A DNA stretch of 64,000 nucleotides from Myrica gale (taxonomy: Eukaryota; Streptophyta; Magnoliopsida; Fagales; Myricaceae). The translations under genes were made by a program, and so were the position numbers. Below the pieces are notes generated by a model. The model made no database searches. It saw only the letters and a program-made list of their open reading frames with translations, and was not told where the DNA came from. Below are positions 23,864 through 35,329 of this stretch, in pieces (within the stretch, counting starts at the first letter, position 1; each line of letters begins with the position of its first letter). The stretch is taken from contig OZ005609.1 in NCBI GenBank assembly GCA_963930655.1, positions 14,581,001-14,645,000 of the forward strand, in the 5' to 3' direction.

Positions 23864-24718
23864 GACGGAGTCAGGATTAAAGTCTTAGGGGGCGGAGTCA
23901 TAAAGGGAAAATATTCACTTTTTTTAGAAAATATTTTGAATGTAAAAAAAATTACAATTAAACATCCAAAATCTCAAAAAATTCTATACTACCAACATAT
24001 TTTCACACAACTCCAATACCTTTTAAAAATATACCATCAAATTATTGTGCAAGTTCATCACCCAATAATTATATAGAAAATAATATAAATATTTACTCTG
24101 GATTGAAATTAGCAAATAAAGGAGGGAAATTGAGATTGAAAGAGATCTGAAATTAAAAAGAGATAATGAAATTACATAAACCGAAACATATTCAAAAACA
24201 AAGAAAGAAAAAAATCAAGCTAAAGTTGTCATATGTAAAGCTATAAAAAGAAATTTGGTGGATTAAGTGATTTCTTTATGTTAACTTTTACGAAGGTGGG
24301 GTAAAATCGATAGGTTTTTTAAAAAAAAGTGAAATTGAGAGAAATAAATAACAAAATAGAAACAAAAAGCGGTATTTAGGTCATAAAATAAATTGCATCT
24401 CTTGGTGAAATTTTAATTCCATTAGCATTTGGTGTTATTTTAAAAGATAATTTAATTCATTTCTTATTTGTTTTCATTTTAAAAGGTATAATTTTTAAAG
24501 CATTAAATTTGTCTCATTCATTTTGAGGGATAAATTGTATTTAAATGGTTAAAAAGGATAGTATTTTTGGCGTTGCAAAAGAGATGTTTTTCAAAATATT
24601 TAGGGGGAAATAATATTTAAAGGTGTAAAATTGGAATGGGATAATATATTTGTTCTTGGTTAAAAGGAAAGAAATTTCAAAATTCTTGGGGGGTGGCCCC
24701 CCTAAATCCGCCCCTTGC
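23864..24718. mobile_element. possible non-autonomous element with GC-rich ends
   Basis: An AT-rich ~850-bp segment has GC-rich ends: the left reads CGGAGTCAGGATTAAAGTC...TAGGGGGCGGAG, and the right reversed reads AGGGGCGGATTTAGGGGGGCC. GCTAG flanks both sides (23859-23863, 24719-24723). The termini resemble plant TE ends of the type 'GGGGCGGAGCCAGG', but the inverted repeat is imperfect and no ORF is present. Confidence 0.4.
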
Positions 24719-24723
24719 GCTAG

Positions 24724-25608
24724 CCTATCAGCCAAAAAGTCGTACGCTTATTCGATTTTGAAGTCATGTTTTGCGCGTAAAAGTATAATTTTATACAAAA
24801 AATTTGATAATATTATAAAAGTTGAGGTGGATTAGAGTTTTATTAAATTTTGAGAGCAAGTAATAAAAATATACAATTTTATGGGAGTTGTGAAAAAGTG
24901 AAGAGAGATAATATAAGTAAATTTATTATGTATGAAGAGAAGACGTGATTTGATAAAAAGAAATATTATTTTAAAATTATTTTATTTAACCAAAATTTTG
25001 AGTTAATTAATTATATTTGCAAACCAAAATTTGGTTTGCATGATACAAGAGTTGAATACCGTGCTGGCTGCATGAGGTAAGAAGACACCTTAAAATACAC
25101 GAAGTTGGGACGGAATTCATAACTTAGAAGAAAAAAAAAAAAGAGAGACGGAATTCGTACAATAAGAAGGCCACGGACAGTGGGACACCAGTGGTCGTGG
25201 CTTGAAAATACAAAAGAATCAAAATATTTAGAGGTAGAATAAAAGATAGAGAAGAAATTAAAGATTCAAGGGGTTATGCCAAAGAAGCCTCCGTAGACCA
25301 TTTAAAACCCTACAGGCTTATCTTTTCTATTCGAAATGATTATGACGGTTTTCAAAGTACTATAGAAGAGATGTCAAAAAAAAAAGTCATGCATTATTGT
25401 ATATAATTTATTAGGACACCGGGTTTTTAGTACCAGCAAGACCTAATCGGTGCAGGTGTAGGTTTTATTTTTTTAAAAAAAAAATCAGAGTTTTTTTCGA
25501 TTCTCAAGTTGCCAGATACCGGAAAACCAGGAGTTAGTTTCTACTTGATCCCTGTTGAGGGGCTATGTTCATGCTTGATCCTTCAAAAATTCTCAAATCT
25601 TCAATTCT
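24724..25608. other. AT-rich non-coding, nothing recognised
   Basis: No supported feature. Confidence 0.4.
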
Positions 25609-25788
25609 ACTGCGCATCTCAAGTTGTATTTCGTTATCTTCTGCCTGCATGTGAAATGGTCTGGAATTAGGACGCAACATTCTACTACTCCTTTTGTTGA
25701 TGACATGTATGACAGACTGAAAGAAACTTTGAGCCACTATGAAATCATCATTTGCCGATGGCCAGAATATATTTTTGCCTTGGAGAAT
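25609..25788 (+). pseudogene. isolated exon-like stretch, possibly of a MUN/UNC13-type (DUF810) gene
   Basis: After a possible acceptor (CATCTCAAG at 25615-25623), an open stretch reads TTPFVDDMYDRLKETLSHYE followed by IIICRWPEYIFALEN and ends at a GTATGT donor (25789). The composition is protein-like, and the DxYDRLxETLS...RWPEY pattern recalls plant MUN-domain (DUF810) proteins. That memory-based match is weak. No neighbouring exons are seen, so this is most likely a gene fragment. Confidence 0.3.
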
Positions 25789-25794
25789 GTATGT

Positions 25795-27050
25795 CCAGAT
25801 GGGTTTTCTTTTCTCTCAATCCTTTTCTTATTTGTTCTCTGACATCACTGTCATTTTCTTTAACTTTTGTGTCTAAGATCTGCTATGATATCATTGGTCT
25901 TGTTTTCATTTTTATGTTTTCTGTATATTTCTGACCATTGTAAATGAGTAAGTGCACGAAAGCATAGTTCAATGATGCAAACGTTGAATTTTAGTGTTTA
26001 AAGTCTTTCAATCGGTCAAAAACTTGGTTGCATCACGTTAAAGGCTTGTCCAGTTTCACAGAATAACACAATCACACCAAAACTTAATAATAGACTTATG
26101 GATTATTAAAGAGCTTTCTCACTTCTTCCTATCCTATATTGTCTTTTCCTCCTCAACCCAAGACTATGGGTTTCTTCTCGCATTCTCCCTCTTAATACTG
26201 GACTTTAGTTAATAACAGCACAGCTTACCAGTTCCTCGTAATAACTTACATTATTACTTAATTTATACCTTGATTTAATTAACCTATAGTGGGAATAGAA
26301 AGTATTTACATTATTATTTCTGATATGACAGAAGATTTACAAATTTATACGATTGACTCGAGTAATTTTATTTCTACTTTTGTTAGTTTATTAGTTTATT
26401 AGTTTCAATAATATTTTTATAAATTATAACTTGATGTATTTAAATATATTGTGTAGAGTTACCCATCTTTAGAACAAAGATCGAGAAGTAGGGGTTTTGA
26501 AAGAGTTACTCATCTTTATGATATTCTTACAGTTACGTCTATATTATTTTGGACTTTAAATTCTCATCTTATCTTTTAAAATGATCTTTAATTTTATTGA
26601 TTTTGAAATTTAGATTTCATTAGTTTACCCACCAAATTTTATTGATGTGATATATTTAATAAAAATAAAATTTTTTATTGATGTGATATATTTCATAAAA
26701 ATAAAATTTTATTTAACAAACTCACTTTTAACCTTTCTGCGCACATATTGGTCAGTTTCTTATTTTATTGGTGAATCAACCTCAGAAAACTAAACGAACG
26801 TTCATGACTGATTGTTATAACTTGCAAAGACGGAAAACTCAGACAAAAGGAGGGACCACGAAGTACACCGACGGGGAAAGACATGATGATCTAACAGCTC
26901 TCCCAACAAAAAGAAAGCCATTTATGGAACTTGAGCATGATTTTCCAGCTGCTCTAGTAGTGAAATTTTTTATCTCGCAAAGAAAAAACCAGAAAGAGAA
27001 CCACCTGCTGGCCGTTACTGAACGTCAATCGACATTTACAGCGAGAGAGA
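25795..27050. other. AT-rich non-coding, 3' side of the MYB gene
   Basis: Contains two near-identical copies of TTTATTGATGTGATATATTT (26636-26657, 26676-26697). The frame at 26768-27235 overlaps the MYB 3' end antisense and is not a gene. Confidence 0.4.
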
Positions 27051-27057
27051 GAGAGTT

Positions 27058-30000
27058 TCAGGAAAGAAGCCAAGCAACCATCGCATCCTGCTTGTCAGCA
27101 TCTATATCTGCCAGATTAGAACCATCTCCTTCCCAATTATCGCTTTCCCACAACCAGGATAACATGTCCTCTTTTCCATGCGCCATCTCGTTCTCTCGTA
27201 CAACGCTCTCCCATTCCCAATTATCAACCCCGTAGTCCAAACCAGAAGTCATTGAGGAGCAAGAAATCCAGTCCCCGCTATCTCCATTTGAACTGAGATT
27301 AGCACTGATCTCCAGGTCTTCATGACTGGTTGCCACCTGGTCTGCACACATAAATCCAGTACTGTTTTTCCCCTCGCTTACGCCCATGGCATCATGATTC
27401 TCTCTCCCCTCATTTAAAGCCAAGAGGCCACTTGGATCCAGCAAACCATTGTCCACGAGGTCATCAAAACACAACCACCCACCATTAATGACTTCCTGGT
27501 CATATTGATATGGTCCTAAAGTTTCATTCTCTTTCTGATGATCACTAGGGTACGACATATGGTTCTCAGATGTCTTCCCCTCATCAATGCACAAACACAG
27601 GCTCTCCCTTTCCTTCTCAGCAGCGTTTGCATTCAAAACCAAATAATCGTCTTTGGCGATGGACAAGGTCTCTTTTGAGGCTGGTGTTGGGGGCAACGGG
27701 ATTGCTTCAGGTCGATTCACGGTGTCTTCAGGTTTCGTGGTTGGAATCCCTACATCCTTCTGGATGCTCTTCTTGTTCCTCTTCATGGCCCATCGACTGG
27801 TTCTCCCGCCCCTACGCTTGAGAGGAATGTCGGCCTTGGCTGAGTCCACAATCGTTGGAGGGGTGTCAGTGGAAGTCCTCTTGAAAGTAAGAACCTTTCT
27901 ACACAAGTGAGAGTTCCAGTAGTTCTTTATTTCGTTGTCCGTTCTTCCGGGCAAGTGACTGGCTATTAGAGACCACCTGCATTCAGTGGTAGGACAAAAA
28001 TTATCATGTGATTGAAGAGTGTGTGTGAGTACATGATTGAGATTAGATTATGTAAAATCTAATGATTGAAACAATGTCACGTCAATTAATGAAATCGACC
28101 CGAGAACCCAACCCGCGAAACAGACATGAAATTTAATGGCTGAAGCAATGTCACGTCTCGGTTTCATTAATTAACGTGACATTGATTCAGCCATTAAATT
28201 TCACACAATCTAATCTCAGTCGTGTACTCACACACTCTTCACTCACGTAATAACCGACCTCTCAGTGGTAGAGGTCAATAACACTGAACTATTTGCTATA
28301 GAACTGAAGTAATAGTGGAAGATGTTTTATTCCCCTTATAATGGACATCAGAATAAAATGACCCTTTAATTTTATACCCTTCACTTTCTTCTTTCCTTTC
28401 TCACGGGGGGGGTTGTTTCCGTTGTTTATATTTTGGAAAACATATAAAATTACAGTTTTTTTCTGTGAAATGTGGGAACCCGAGGGACTTGTGTGTTTTT
28501 TTTTTCCTTCGTTTGTTCCTCGGTGAAGTATACGTTGCTTTTTTTTTCTACGCAGAAGTATACGTTGCTTTTTTTTTCTACGCAGAAGTATACGTTGCTT
28601 TACTTGCCACAAAAAGGGTACACTTTACGTTATTAATTTCCCTTGTTTACCCCCAAAAAAAACAAAAACAAATTTTCCATTATCTTTCTCCGGTAAAATA
28701 TAAATATAAATATAATTCACTATTATTATTTTTACAAACATTAATATAAATTAACAATTTCTATACAAACATTAATAAAATTTAAACATCACTTTAAATG
28801 CTATGTTTGTTCTCTAAAATTTTATATTTTCTAAAATTTTAACACAATAAAAAATTACAATATAATCTCTATTTCTTGGTCACATCATTATTTTTTATTA
28901 TAATAAATATTAAAAATCATATATCTCTTAATTTTTTTACCAAATTCAATACACTAAAATAACTCATATTGACATAACAGCCATCATCTCTCTTTTCACT
29001 AGAGAGAGAAAAAAGGGACCGATCCTGTAACCCCATCCTCCTCCGAAAAAGAGGGATGAGTTTATCTGGATTTTATGTTCTGTAAATGAGTAGCGCACTA
29101 ACCTATTACCCAAAGAAGCATGCAACTTGATGATAATGTCCTCCTCTGCCGCAGAAAAGTTTCCACGCTTCAAGTCCGTTCTCAAGTAGTTAATCCATCT
29201 CAATCTGCAGCTCTTCCCGCATCTTAGTAACCCTTAAGCATGCCGATGCAAAAAGTATTAAAATTACAGTCTCACTTACTTTAACAATGTCAATTATTAT
29301 ATTCAATAGCTTATAACTAAAATCTTTATGTAACTTCATTAAATATAAGTGAAAAAATTATTAAATTCAATTGAACATTCTTATAGTAGATGTCTCGTTT
29401 ATCGGTATAAATAATTTTTCTTTAATTAAAATTTTTATTTCTAAAATGATATCATAGCAAGGTTTTCGGTATTTGTCTGGTGGCCTTTTAGCACTTCCCG
29501 GCATCAGACCGGCAACCTTCCGGCATCATACCGGCGACCTCCCAACATTATTCCGGCGACCTTCCGACATTTTTCCAGCGTTATTTTTTTCCATTAAATT
29601 ATTTTTGTAAATCCAAGTTTTTATAACTTCAAACTCAAGGTGTCACCTTAAGATTGCGAGGGAGTATTAAAGGTAGAGTCTCACATTGCTAAAGCAATGT
29701 GGACTATTGTATTCAATTACTTATAAATAAAACTTTTATGTAACCTCATCAAATTTAAATGATAAAATAATAAGTCCAATTGGGTATTCTCATAGTAAAT
29801 GTCTCACTTATCAGTATAAATAATTTAGTTAAAATTTTTATTTCTAACAAAAAGGAAGCACAAACACCAAAATCAAAACCATAGGCCCATACCCATATTA
29901 AAAACAAAACAAAAACAAAGAAACGACATATAATGAACTCTCTCCTTCTTCCTTGGCCCTTGCCACCCCGGGGGGCCGTACCATGAAATGAATACATTCG

Positions 30001-30173
30001 AAGTTACCAAAGAATCACAAACGAATTTGCAAGATTTTACCAGCATTCTTTGGCAAGGACCTCCATGACCCTTTCCCATTAGTCTGAATATACTTGATCA
30101 AGATCTCGTCCTCCTCCGCAGTCCACCTCCCCTTCTTCAACCCCACCTTATCGCAGCACGGAGCCCTTCCCAT
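27058..30173 (-). CDS. MYB11: R2R3-MYB transcription factor, subgroup 7 flavonol regulator
   Basis: Three coding exons: 30173-30041 (133 bp), 29232-29103 (130 bp) and 27976-27058 (919 bp), all with GT-AG borders and the classical R2R3-MYB intron positions. They give a 393-residue protein. It opens [17 protein letters not shown], with R2 ~residues 14-61 and R3 ~67-112 ([36 protein letters not shown]). The subgroup 7 signature GRTSRWAMK lies at residues 145-153, and the C-terminal WLLS (390-393) is the second subgroup 7 motif. Known members (MYB11/12/111) activate CHS, CHI, F3H and FLS for flavonol synthesis in the nucleus, without a bHLH partner. R3 here lacks the bHLH-binding pattern. The C-terminus is acidic and Trp-rich, fitting an activation domain. 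The neighbour ERDJ3B is also MYB11's neighbour in Arabidopsis, which supports the symbol; MYB12 or MYB111 cannot be excluded by sequence alone. Both introns carry transposon insertions. Confidence 0.93.
27993..28261. mobile_element. Mutator-like MITE in MYB intron 2, 10-bp target duplication
   Basis: Long inverted arms: the left contains GAAGAGTGTGTGTGAGTACA and the right reversed contains GAAGAGTGTGTGAGTACACG, pairing onward through TGAGATTAGATT and CATTAAATTTCA. TCAGTGGTAG flanks both ends (27983-27992, 28262-28271). Length 269 bp. Long inverted repeats plus a 9-11-bp duplication indicate a Mutator-type MITE. The near duplication copy lies only 6 bp from the intron acceptor at 27978-27977. 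Confidence 0.88.
28524..28605 (+). repeat. three 30-bp tandem units in MYB intron 2
   Basis: GAAGTATACGTTGCTTT begins at 28524, 28554 and 28584, separated by T-runs and TCTACGCA. On the transcribed strand the units are A-rich. Confidence 0.92.
29256..29849 (+). mobile_element. TRIM retrotransposon in MYB intron 1
   Basis: Two short direct repeats, 29256-29446 (191 bp) and 29665-29849 (185 bp), act as LTRs. Both start TATTAAA, contain GTCTCAC near the start and AGTATAAATAATTT-like sequence near the end, and finish TTTTTATTTCTAA(A/C)A. A decayed Met-tRNA primer site TGATATCATAGC (29447-29458, two changes from TGGTATCAGAGC) follows the left repeat. A purine tract GCGAGGGAG precedes the right one. 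AAAAG flanks both ends (29251-29255, 29850-29854). The total of 594 bp and absence of coding sequence define a terminal-repeat retrotransposon in miniature, antisense to MYB. Confidence 0.85.
29496..29580 (+). repeat. 24-bp tandem repeat inside the TRIM
   Basis: Units of the form CCGGC(A/G)ACCTTCCGGCATCA recur four times with small changes, forming the GC-rich core of the TRIM internal region. Confidence 0.8.
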
Positions 30174-30236
30174 CTCGCTGTGTTTACAGAGGGCAGAGCC
30201 AGTTGACTAGAGAACTGGCACTGTATACATGCCCGT

Positions 30237-30445
30237 TTTACAAGCGAAGACAAAGGCGAACACAGTATTTATAAATTAAAGAGAGAGGGAAGTAGCCGCA
30301 TAGATGTGGGGCTGATGATGGTGATATATCTATGGTTGTATATTTGTCCACGAGGACCATCTATCAAGCCCACAGTCGTGGCTTCTCTACCGTCTAGAGC
30401 CTCGTGACTGGGCTTCACTCTCCACGTTGATGCTCCACGTACGAT
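30237..30445 (-). promoter_or_regulatory. MYB promoter: TATA box and ACGT elements
   Basis: On the minus strand, TATAAATA (30273-30266) lies ~95 bases before the ATG, placing the start of transcription near 30240. Upstream, two CCACGT cores (30422-30427, 30435-30440), one within CCACGTACG, resemble the ACGT elements bound by HY5-type bZIP factors. That would fit light control of flavonol MYBs. The regulator is inferred. Confidence 0.5.
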
Positions 30446-30969
30446 CACCTCTGTCCCCTGGCTTTATTGCCCCCTTCTAAATAAATATCCTTGCCTTTTA
30501 TTATCTCATCCACCCCACGGATGTACACCCCGCCTAAAGGTCATCTTAGAAATCTTTACTCGTCTCTTCGTGAAAAAATTTTGTTTTTAGAACTAATTAG
30601 ATTTTTTGTTTACTAAAATATGCTTTTTTTCGACACTAGAAGATAAAACATCTTTCCTAGATGACACCATATCACTGAGAATTACTAATTTGAATGACCT
30701 CCTATTCATTTCTTTGTTCCTAAATTCGTAGCTTAAAAAATCAATTTCCTCTGCGGCGATGCCTAACATTGGGAGTCGGGACCAATGTATTGAAACTTTC
30801 CCTATTTGCCTTTCGTTTTCTTGCTACTTTTGGAGGACCATGCCCCCATCCGGGGGAGCAGCTCCCCACTGCAATTAAGGGCTAATTAAGTTCAGCTTGC
30901 TAGTACTGGTAAGCTAAAAATAGATTACATTGAAAGAATTAATAATATTTTTTATATCGTTGTTAGTAA
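30446..30969. other. intergenic, nothing recognised
   Basis: No supported gene or repeat beyond the MYB promoter. Confidence 0.4.
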
Positions 30970-30978
30970 TATAAAATA

Positions 30979-31210
30979 GGGATAAATAAAAAATCAGTCT
31001 ATGTGCTATACGAAAAAATCATTTTAGTCCTTGTAATATGAAAAACATCGATTTAGTCCCTGTGATTCTATTTTCATTTGTTATTGGTCCTCCATTAGGG
31101 ACTGATTTTATCACTTTTTGAAATCACATGGACTAAATTGATGTTTTTCACATCACAGGAACTAAATCGATTTTTACGTATAGTACAAGGACCAATTTTG
31201 CATTTATCCC
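30979..31210. mobile_element. Mutator-like MITE, 232 bp, 9-bp target duplication
   Basis: Starts GGGATAAATAAAAAATC and ends GCATTTATCCC. The arms pair through CTATACGAAAAA / TACGTATAG and AAAACATCGATTTAGTCC / GGACTAAATTGATGTTTTTC. TATAAAATA flanks both ends (30970-30978, 31211-31219). No ORF. Confidence 0.85.
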
Positions 31211-31219
31211 TATAAAATA

Positions 31220-31629
31220 TTAATTGAGAACTTTGGATGATCAATTTACGAAGTAAATTGGAGATTATCTTGATTTATTTTAAATAAATTTTTTTGTGTA
31301 ATTTGATGACAAATTAAATGTTCCAATTTTAAAAAAACACATGTATGTAGTGGAGTTAAAATAGAGAATATGCTAATTATTTCTAAAAAACTTTCATTCT
31401 TATAAACTAATTTCTTGTTTGAAGCTCATTTAATCGTGATTTATTTAAGATTTAAGAGTAATACGGTAATCTAACAGGGACCGAGGTCACGTGTAAATAA
31501 TTATAGTCTAATTTGAAGCCAAATTTTACTTTGGAGTGTAAATTGTTTGAAGAGATAACATAATAGGCTCAAGTCTTAAAAATAAAATTAAGTTGCAATG
31601 TGTCAACACCCCCAAACATAAGGGATACA
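31220..31629. other. intergenic, nothing recognised
   Basis: AT-rich, no supported feature. Confidence 0.4.
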
Positions 31630-31637
31630 ACATTTAA

Positions 31638-32544
31638 GGGTGAGCATTTTATCTGACAAAAATCGGAATTTCCGATTCCGGTACCGGTTCCGGCATATTC
31701 AGATACTAAAACCGGAACTCATTTTAAGAAAATTCCAGAACCAGAACCGGAATTGTTACTCATTTTGAAAAAATAACGCAGGGCTTTTAAGCCCTTTTGC
31801 ATATTTAGAAAAACAAAAAGCCCTCTTGCATAAAAAAGACAAAATGACATGGGTCAAACGACCCAGGTCACACGTGAATGAAGAGTTTGACTAAACTCCT
31901 TCATTCGCGTGAATGGAGTCAGAAACTTCAAGAAAAGTCTAGAAAAAAGAACTTCAAACAAAAAACTCACTCCTTCGTTCTCCCTCACCTCGTCGTTTCA
32001 GCTCCCTACCCTCCCTACCTTCTGAAATCTCTCTCTCTCACTTCCGCTGCCTCCCGAGATTTTCGACGAGTTTACGTCAAAAAAATTGATGAGATTGGGT
32101 TCTGGGTTCGACTGAGATTATCGAAGGTGTTTTTAATTTTCTTGTTCTTTGTTTTTCTCACTAAGATTTGCACCGAGGGTTTTTGGCATGGTGTTTTTAA
32201 TTTTCTTACTCTTGGTTTTTCCGGTTGAGATTTGTAGTGATGGTTTTTGGCATGGATGAATCTCTGAAATTGAGACGATGGTTGAAGTTTTGGCTCTGAT
32301 CTTGGAGTTGGAAGCGCAATATGGAGAAAACAGTATCGATTAATTCCTCTCCCTCGTCCTCGAAATCTCTCTCTCACTATCCCTAGAATGGAATAGGAAT
32401 TTTCAGAAACTGTTTCTGGAAATTTCTGTTCCATTCCAAAAAATTCCAGAATGAAACTGGAATTAAAATATTAGTTCTGGTGGATATAGAAACAGAAATC
32501 AGAATAGATCATTACAGTTTCCAATTCCGTCCGTTTCGATACCC
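31638..32544. mobile_element. non-autonomous hAT element, 907 bp, 8-bp target duplication
   Basis: ACATTTAA flanks both ends (31630-31637, 32545-32552). Left end GGGTGAGC and reversed right end GGGTATCG give short inverted termini. Subterminal CCGGTACCGGTTCCGG, repeated GGAA/TTCC and AGCCCTTTTGC blocks follow. The left end and the interior motif GACCCAGGTCACAC recur in the element starting at 59696, so both belong to one family. No transposase is present. Confidence 0.85.
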
Positions 32545-32552
32545 ACATTTAA

Positions 32553-34337
32553 CAAAATTTATTTAACCCTTACTTTTCTTCGGTTTTCCTTAGTCAAGTA
32601 TGTCATTCAGTTGCATATTAAAGCTGATAATTAAACTTCCCACGTGTTTAGAAATAGCGGCCCCTCGAGATCAGCTTTCACTTCATTCCTTGATATACGT
32701 ACCTTTAAGTTAGTTGCCAAAATTAAGTCCCCAGCTAGTTCTCAGGTCCCAAGTATTGTCTTCAGTAACTCTTCTCTTCTTAACCCAAACCTACCTCTAT
32801 GACTATGCCCCTCAGTAAGTGCTCCTAGACTAGCCCTGGAATTTGATTCAGATCCGTGTAAAAATGGCAACTATTGACACTTCCTCCAAATTGGTCTGGT
32901 TTTGGATTGATTGCTGTCTGACAAATACAGTCATTAAAATAGACTTAAGTTTTTATGAAGTATGGCCATGGCTTCATCTCTGGTTTGGATTGTTCTAAAA
33001 GTTCATCTCATTGGTCAAGTACAAGTTTTAGGTTTTTATTATTTCTCTTTAATTATTATTGTCTAACGTCCGTGGATTTTTTAGTTTAACAACACTTATA
33101 AATCTTGCGCTTTCAGTAAATTAGAAGAGAAAGGAGTGCAAATATTAGACTATAAATAACTCAATTTGCTTCATAGCATATATATGAAAAAGTAACTATA
33201 CGATAAATTGTCAACCAACCTTACTCTACAGGTTAAATTAAGAGGTACTATTGCATCAATCTGCGGGCGGCACACGGTATCAAGAAGGAAAACTTGAAAT
33301 CAAATTATTAATGATCAATCAAACAATGAGTACGTACGTGTCTGAAGGGTTGGGGGCAAGTCAAACTGCAAGAATTAGATTTAGGGGCAAATGTAAAATT
33401 AGTGCGGCTGATTCTTTTAGTTCTATTTTTGTTTGTAGTTGATTCCGATTTTATGTTTTTATGAGATAGAGATACTGTGCAAAGATATTTTTGTAATTAT
33501 AATGAGGATGTTTAAAGTTTTTTTTATTTTAAATTTAATATTTTTTATTAAAATAATAATATTTTTAAGATTATAAAAAAAATGAAAAAAACACAAAAAG
33601 ACGAGAATTAGTCAAGACTGGCATGCCGAATACATCATTCGAGCACGTGCTTCGACAAAGAGAAGCACGAATTCGACGTGTTCAGACACTGTAGCAATAG
33701 ACATGTCAGGCCGGATGCAGGGATGGAAAAAAATTCCAAATTTACCCTTTGCTTTTTCTAGTTTTTAGGTTGTGCTGGAAGGGGTTTTAGTCATTCAACA
33801 ACTTTTTCAGAGTAAAAAAGGAAAAATTTATGCCGAATCCTACTACTACTAAGACTCACCAAACATGATACAATTTGAATTCAAATCCTTAAAAAAAAAT
33901 CACAAAACGAACATTACCTGATTTTTCAATATACATGTAAGGGTCAAACTGCATTTAGAGTGATTTGTAGGACCAGTAGTACCGCTAGCAATTAGAGCAA
34001 TTGCGGCTATCCCCGAAGAGAGAGAAATTAGAGAGAGAGACAAATGGCGGCTATTCTCAAGTAGGAGTATGGACTTTCAGCCATGGGTTAGGAACTTGTT
34101 ATAGACCCATGGTGGCGTACATTTGCTTTAAATGTCAAGTGTCAAGTGAGCCTGCCTGCTGCTTAGAAAAAACAAATGAGCCTGCCTGCAAAGGGAATTA
34201 CTATCAAATCTCACTTAACTTCAAATATGGGGCCGGCTATGCTTAGAGAATTAATTAACTTTAGTTTTTACAAATAGCCTTTCTTTACGCATGTTAAAGT
34301 CATATCTAAGTAATATATAAATTACGAAGGAATTGCA
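32553..34337. other. intergenic, nothing recognised
   Basis: AT-rich region between the MYB and ERDJ3B genes. No ORF shows family features. Confidence 0.4.
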
Positions 34338-34460
34338 ATATATATATATATATTAGTACAAAGAAGAAGGGTTTTATTTTACGTGTTGTTCTATATATGT
34401 ATATATATATATATATACACAAGTACAAAGACGAAGGGTTTATTTTACGTGTTGTTCTAT
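34338..34460 (+). repeat. two-copy duplication with (TA)n tracts
   Basis: AGTACAAAGA(A/C)GAAGGGTTT with TTATTTTACGTGTTGTTCTAT occurs twice (34355-34394, 34421-34460), each preceded by a TA microsatellite. Confidence 0.85.
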
Positions 34461-34649
34461 TAACTCATGATTATGATGGAGTTCGTGCTATCCATAAAAA
34501 AAACCACTAAGAACACGTAGTCTAAATTTAGAAAAAGAAAAACGGAGACTAATATTTATTTATTCATGGAATTTTCAAGCTATATGCAAATTTAAAAGTG
34601 TCCAACTTGCTATTTAATTATTCAAATATATGTCTTTTACGTACAGATA

Positions 34650-34780
34650 CTCTTTTTTTTTTTTTTGTAACAGGTAAGTGAATTAATTTCTCACGAACTG
34701 CGCTAAGGGTAGGCCTAGCCCAGAAATAAAGAAAAAACTCAGGCCTCCCAGAGAGCTACAACTCAAAAAGGATACAGTTA
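34650..34780 (-). mobile_element. possible LINE/SINE 3' tail fragment
   Basis: On the minus strand a GC-richer stretch (GGGCTAGGCCTACCCTTAGC) runs to a 15-base A tract at 34666-34652, which looks like a retroposed 3' end. No coding region is attached. Confidence 0.3.
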
Positions 34781-35008
34781 CATAGTGTTTGGGTATACAA
34801 TTTTATGTTGGTGTTAAAAAAGAGATGTAATAAAATCGGTGAATGAGTGATAAAAATAAAAATAAAATTTTAAAATGTGTTTGATAAAAATAAAAATTTA
34901 TTAATTTTTTTTTTTTAAATTTTACTTCACAAATTCTATGTAAAAACAACTAGTTATCTTCATCATCATTATGTCTTCCGTATAAGGTAATAGTGGAAAA
35001 AATCGACC

Positions 35009-35320
35009 TACAACGTGCTTGGTCCCCATTTCACGAGGCAACCATTTCCCTAATTTCATATATCACCTATGTTTTTCTTTGCCACAATCTAATAAAATCA
35101 ACCATTTCAAAATTCGACCTACCAACATGCATGGTCCACCATTTCCCTAATTTCATATATCACCTATGTTTTTCTTTGCCACAATCTAATCAAATCAACC
35201 ATTTCAAAATTCGAGCTACCAACATGCATGGTCCACCATTTCACTAGGCAACCATTTCCCTAATTTCATATATCATCTATGTTTTTCTTTGCCACAATCT
35301 AATCAAATCAACCATTTCGT
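35009..35320 (+). repeat. three tandem copies, ~100-bp unit
   Basis: ACCATTTCCCTAATTTCATA followed by TATCACCTATGTTTTTCTTT and GCCACAATCTAAT(A/C)AAATC recurs three times (35041, 35141, 35251), with spacers GAC/GAGCTACCAACATGCATGG. Copies are nearly identical, so the amplification is recent. Confidence 0.92.
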
Positions 35321-35329
35321 TTGGTTTGA

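Noticed and set aside
26768..27235. 155-codon plus-strand ORF
   Set aside because: The second half is antisense to MYB exon 3, and the first half shows no domain.
27570..27910. Plus-strand frames over the MYB exon
   Set aside because: Shadows of the real minus-strand coding exon.
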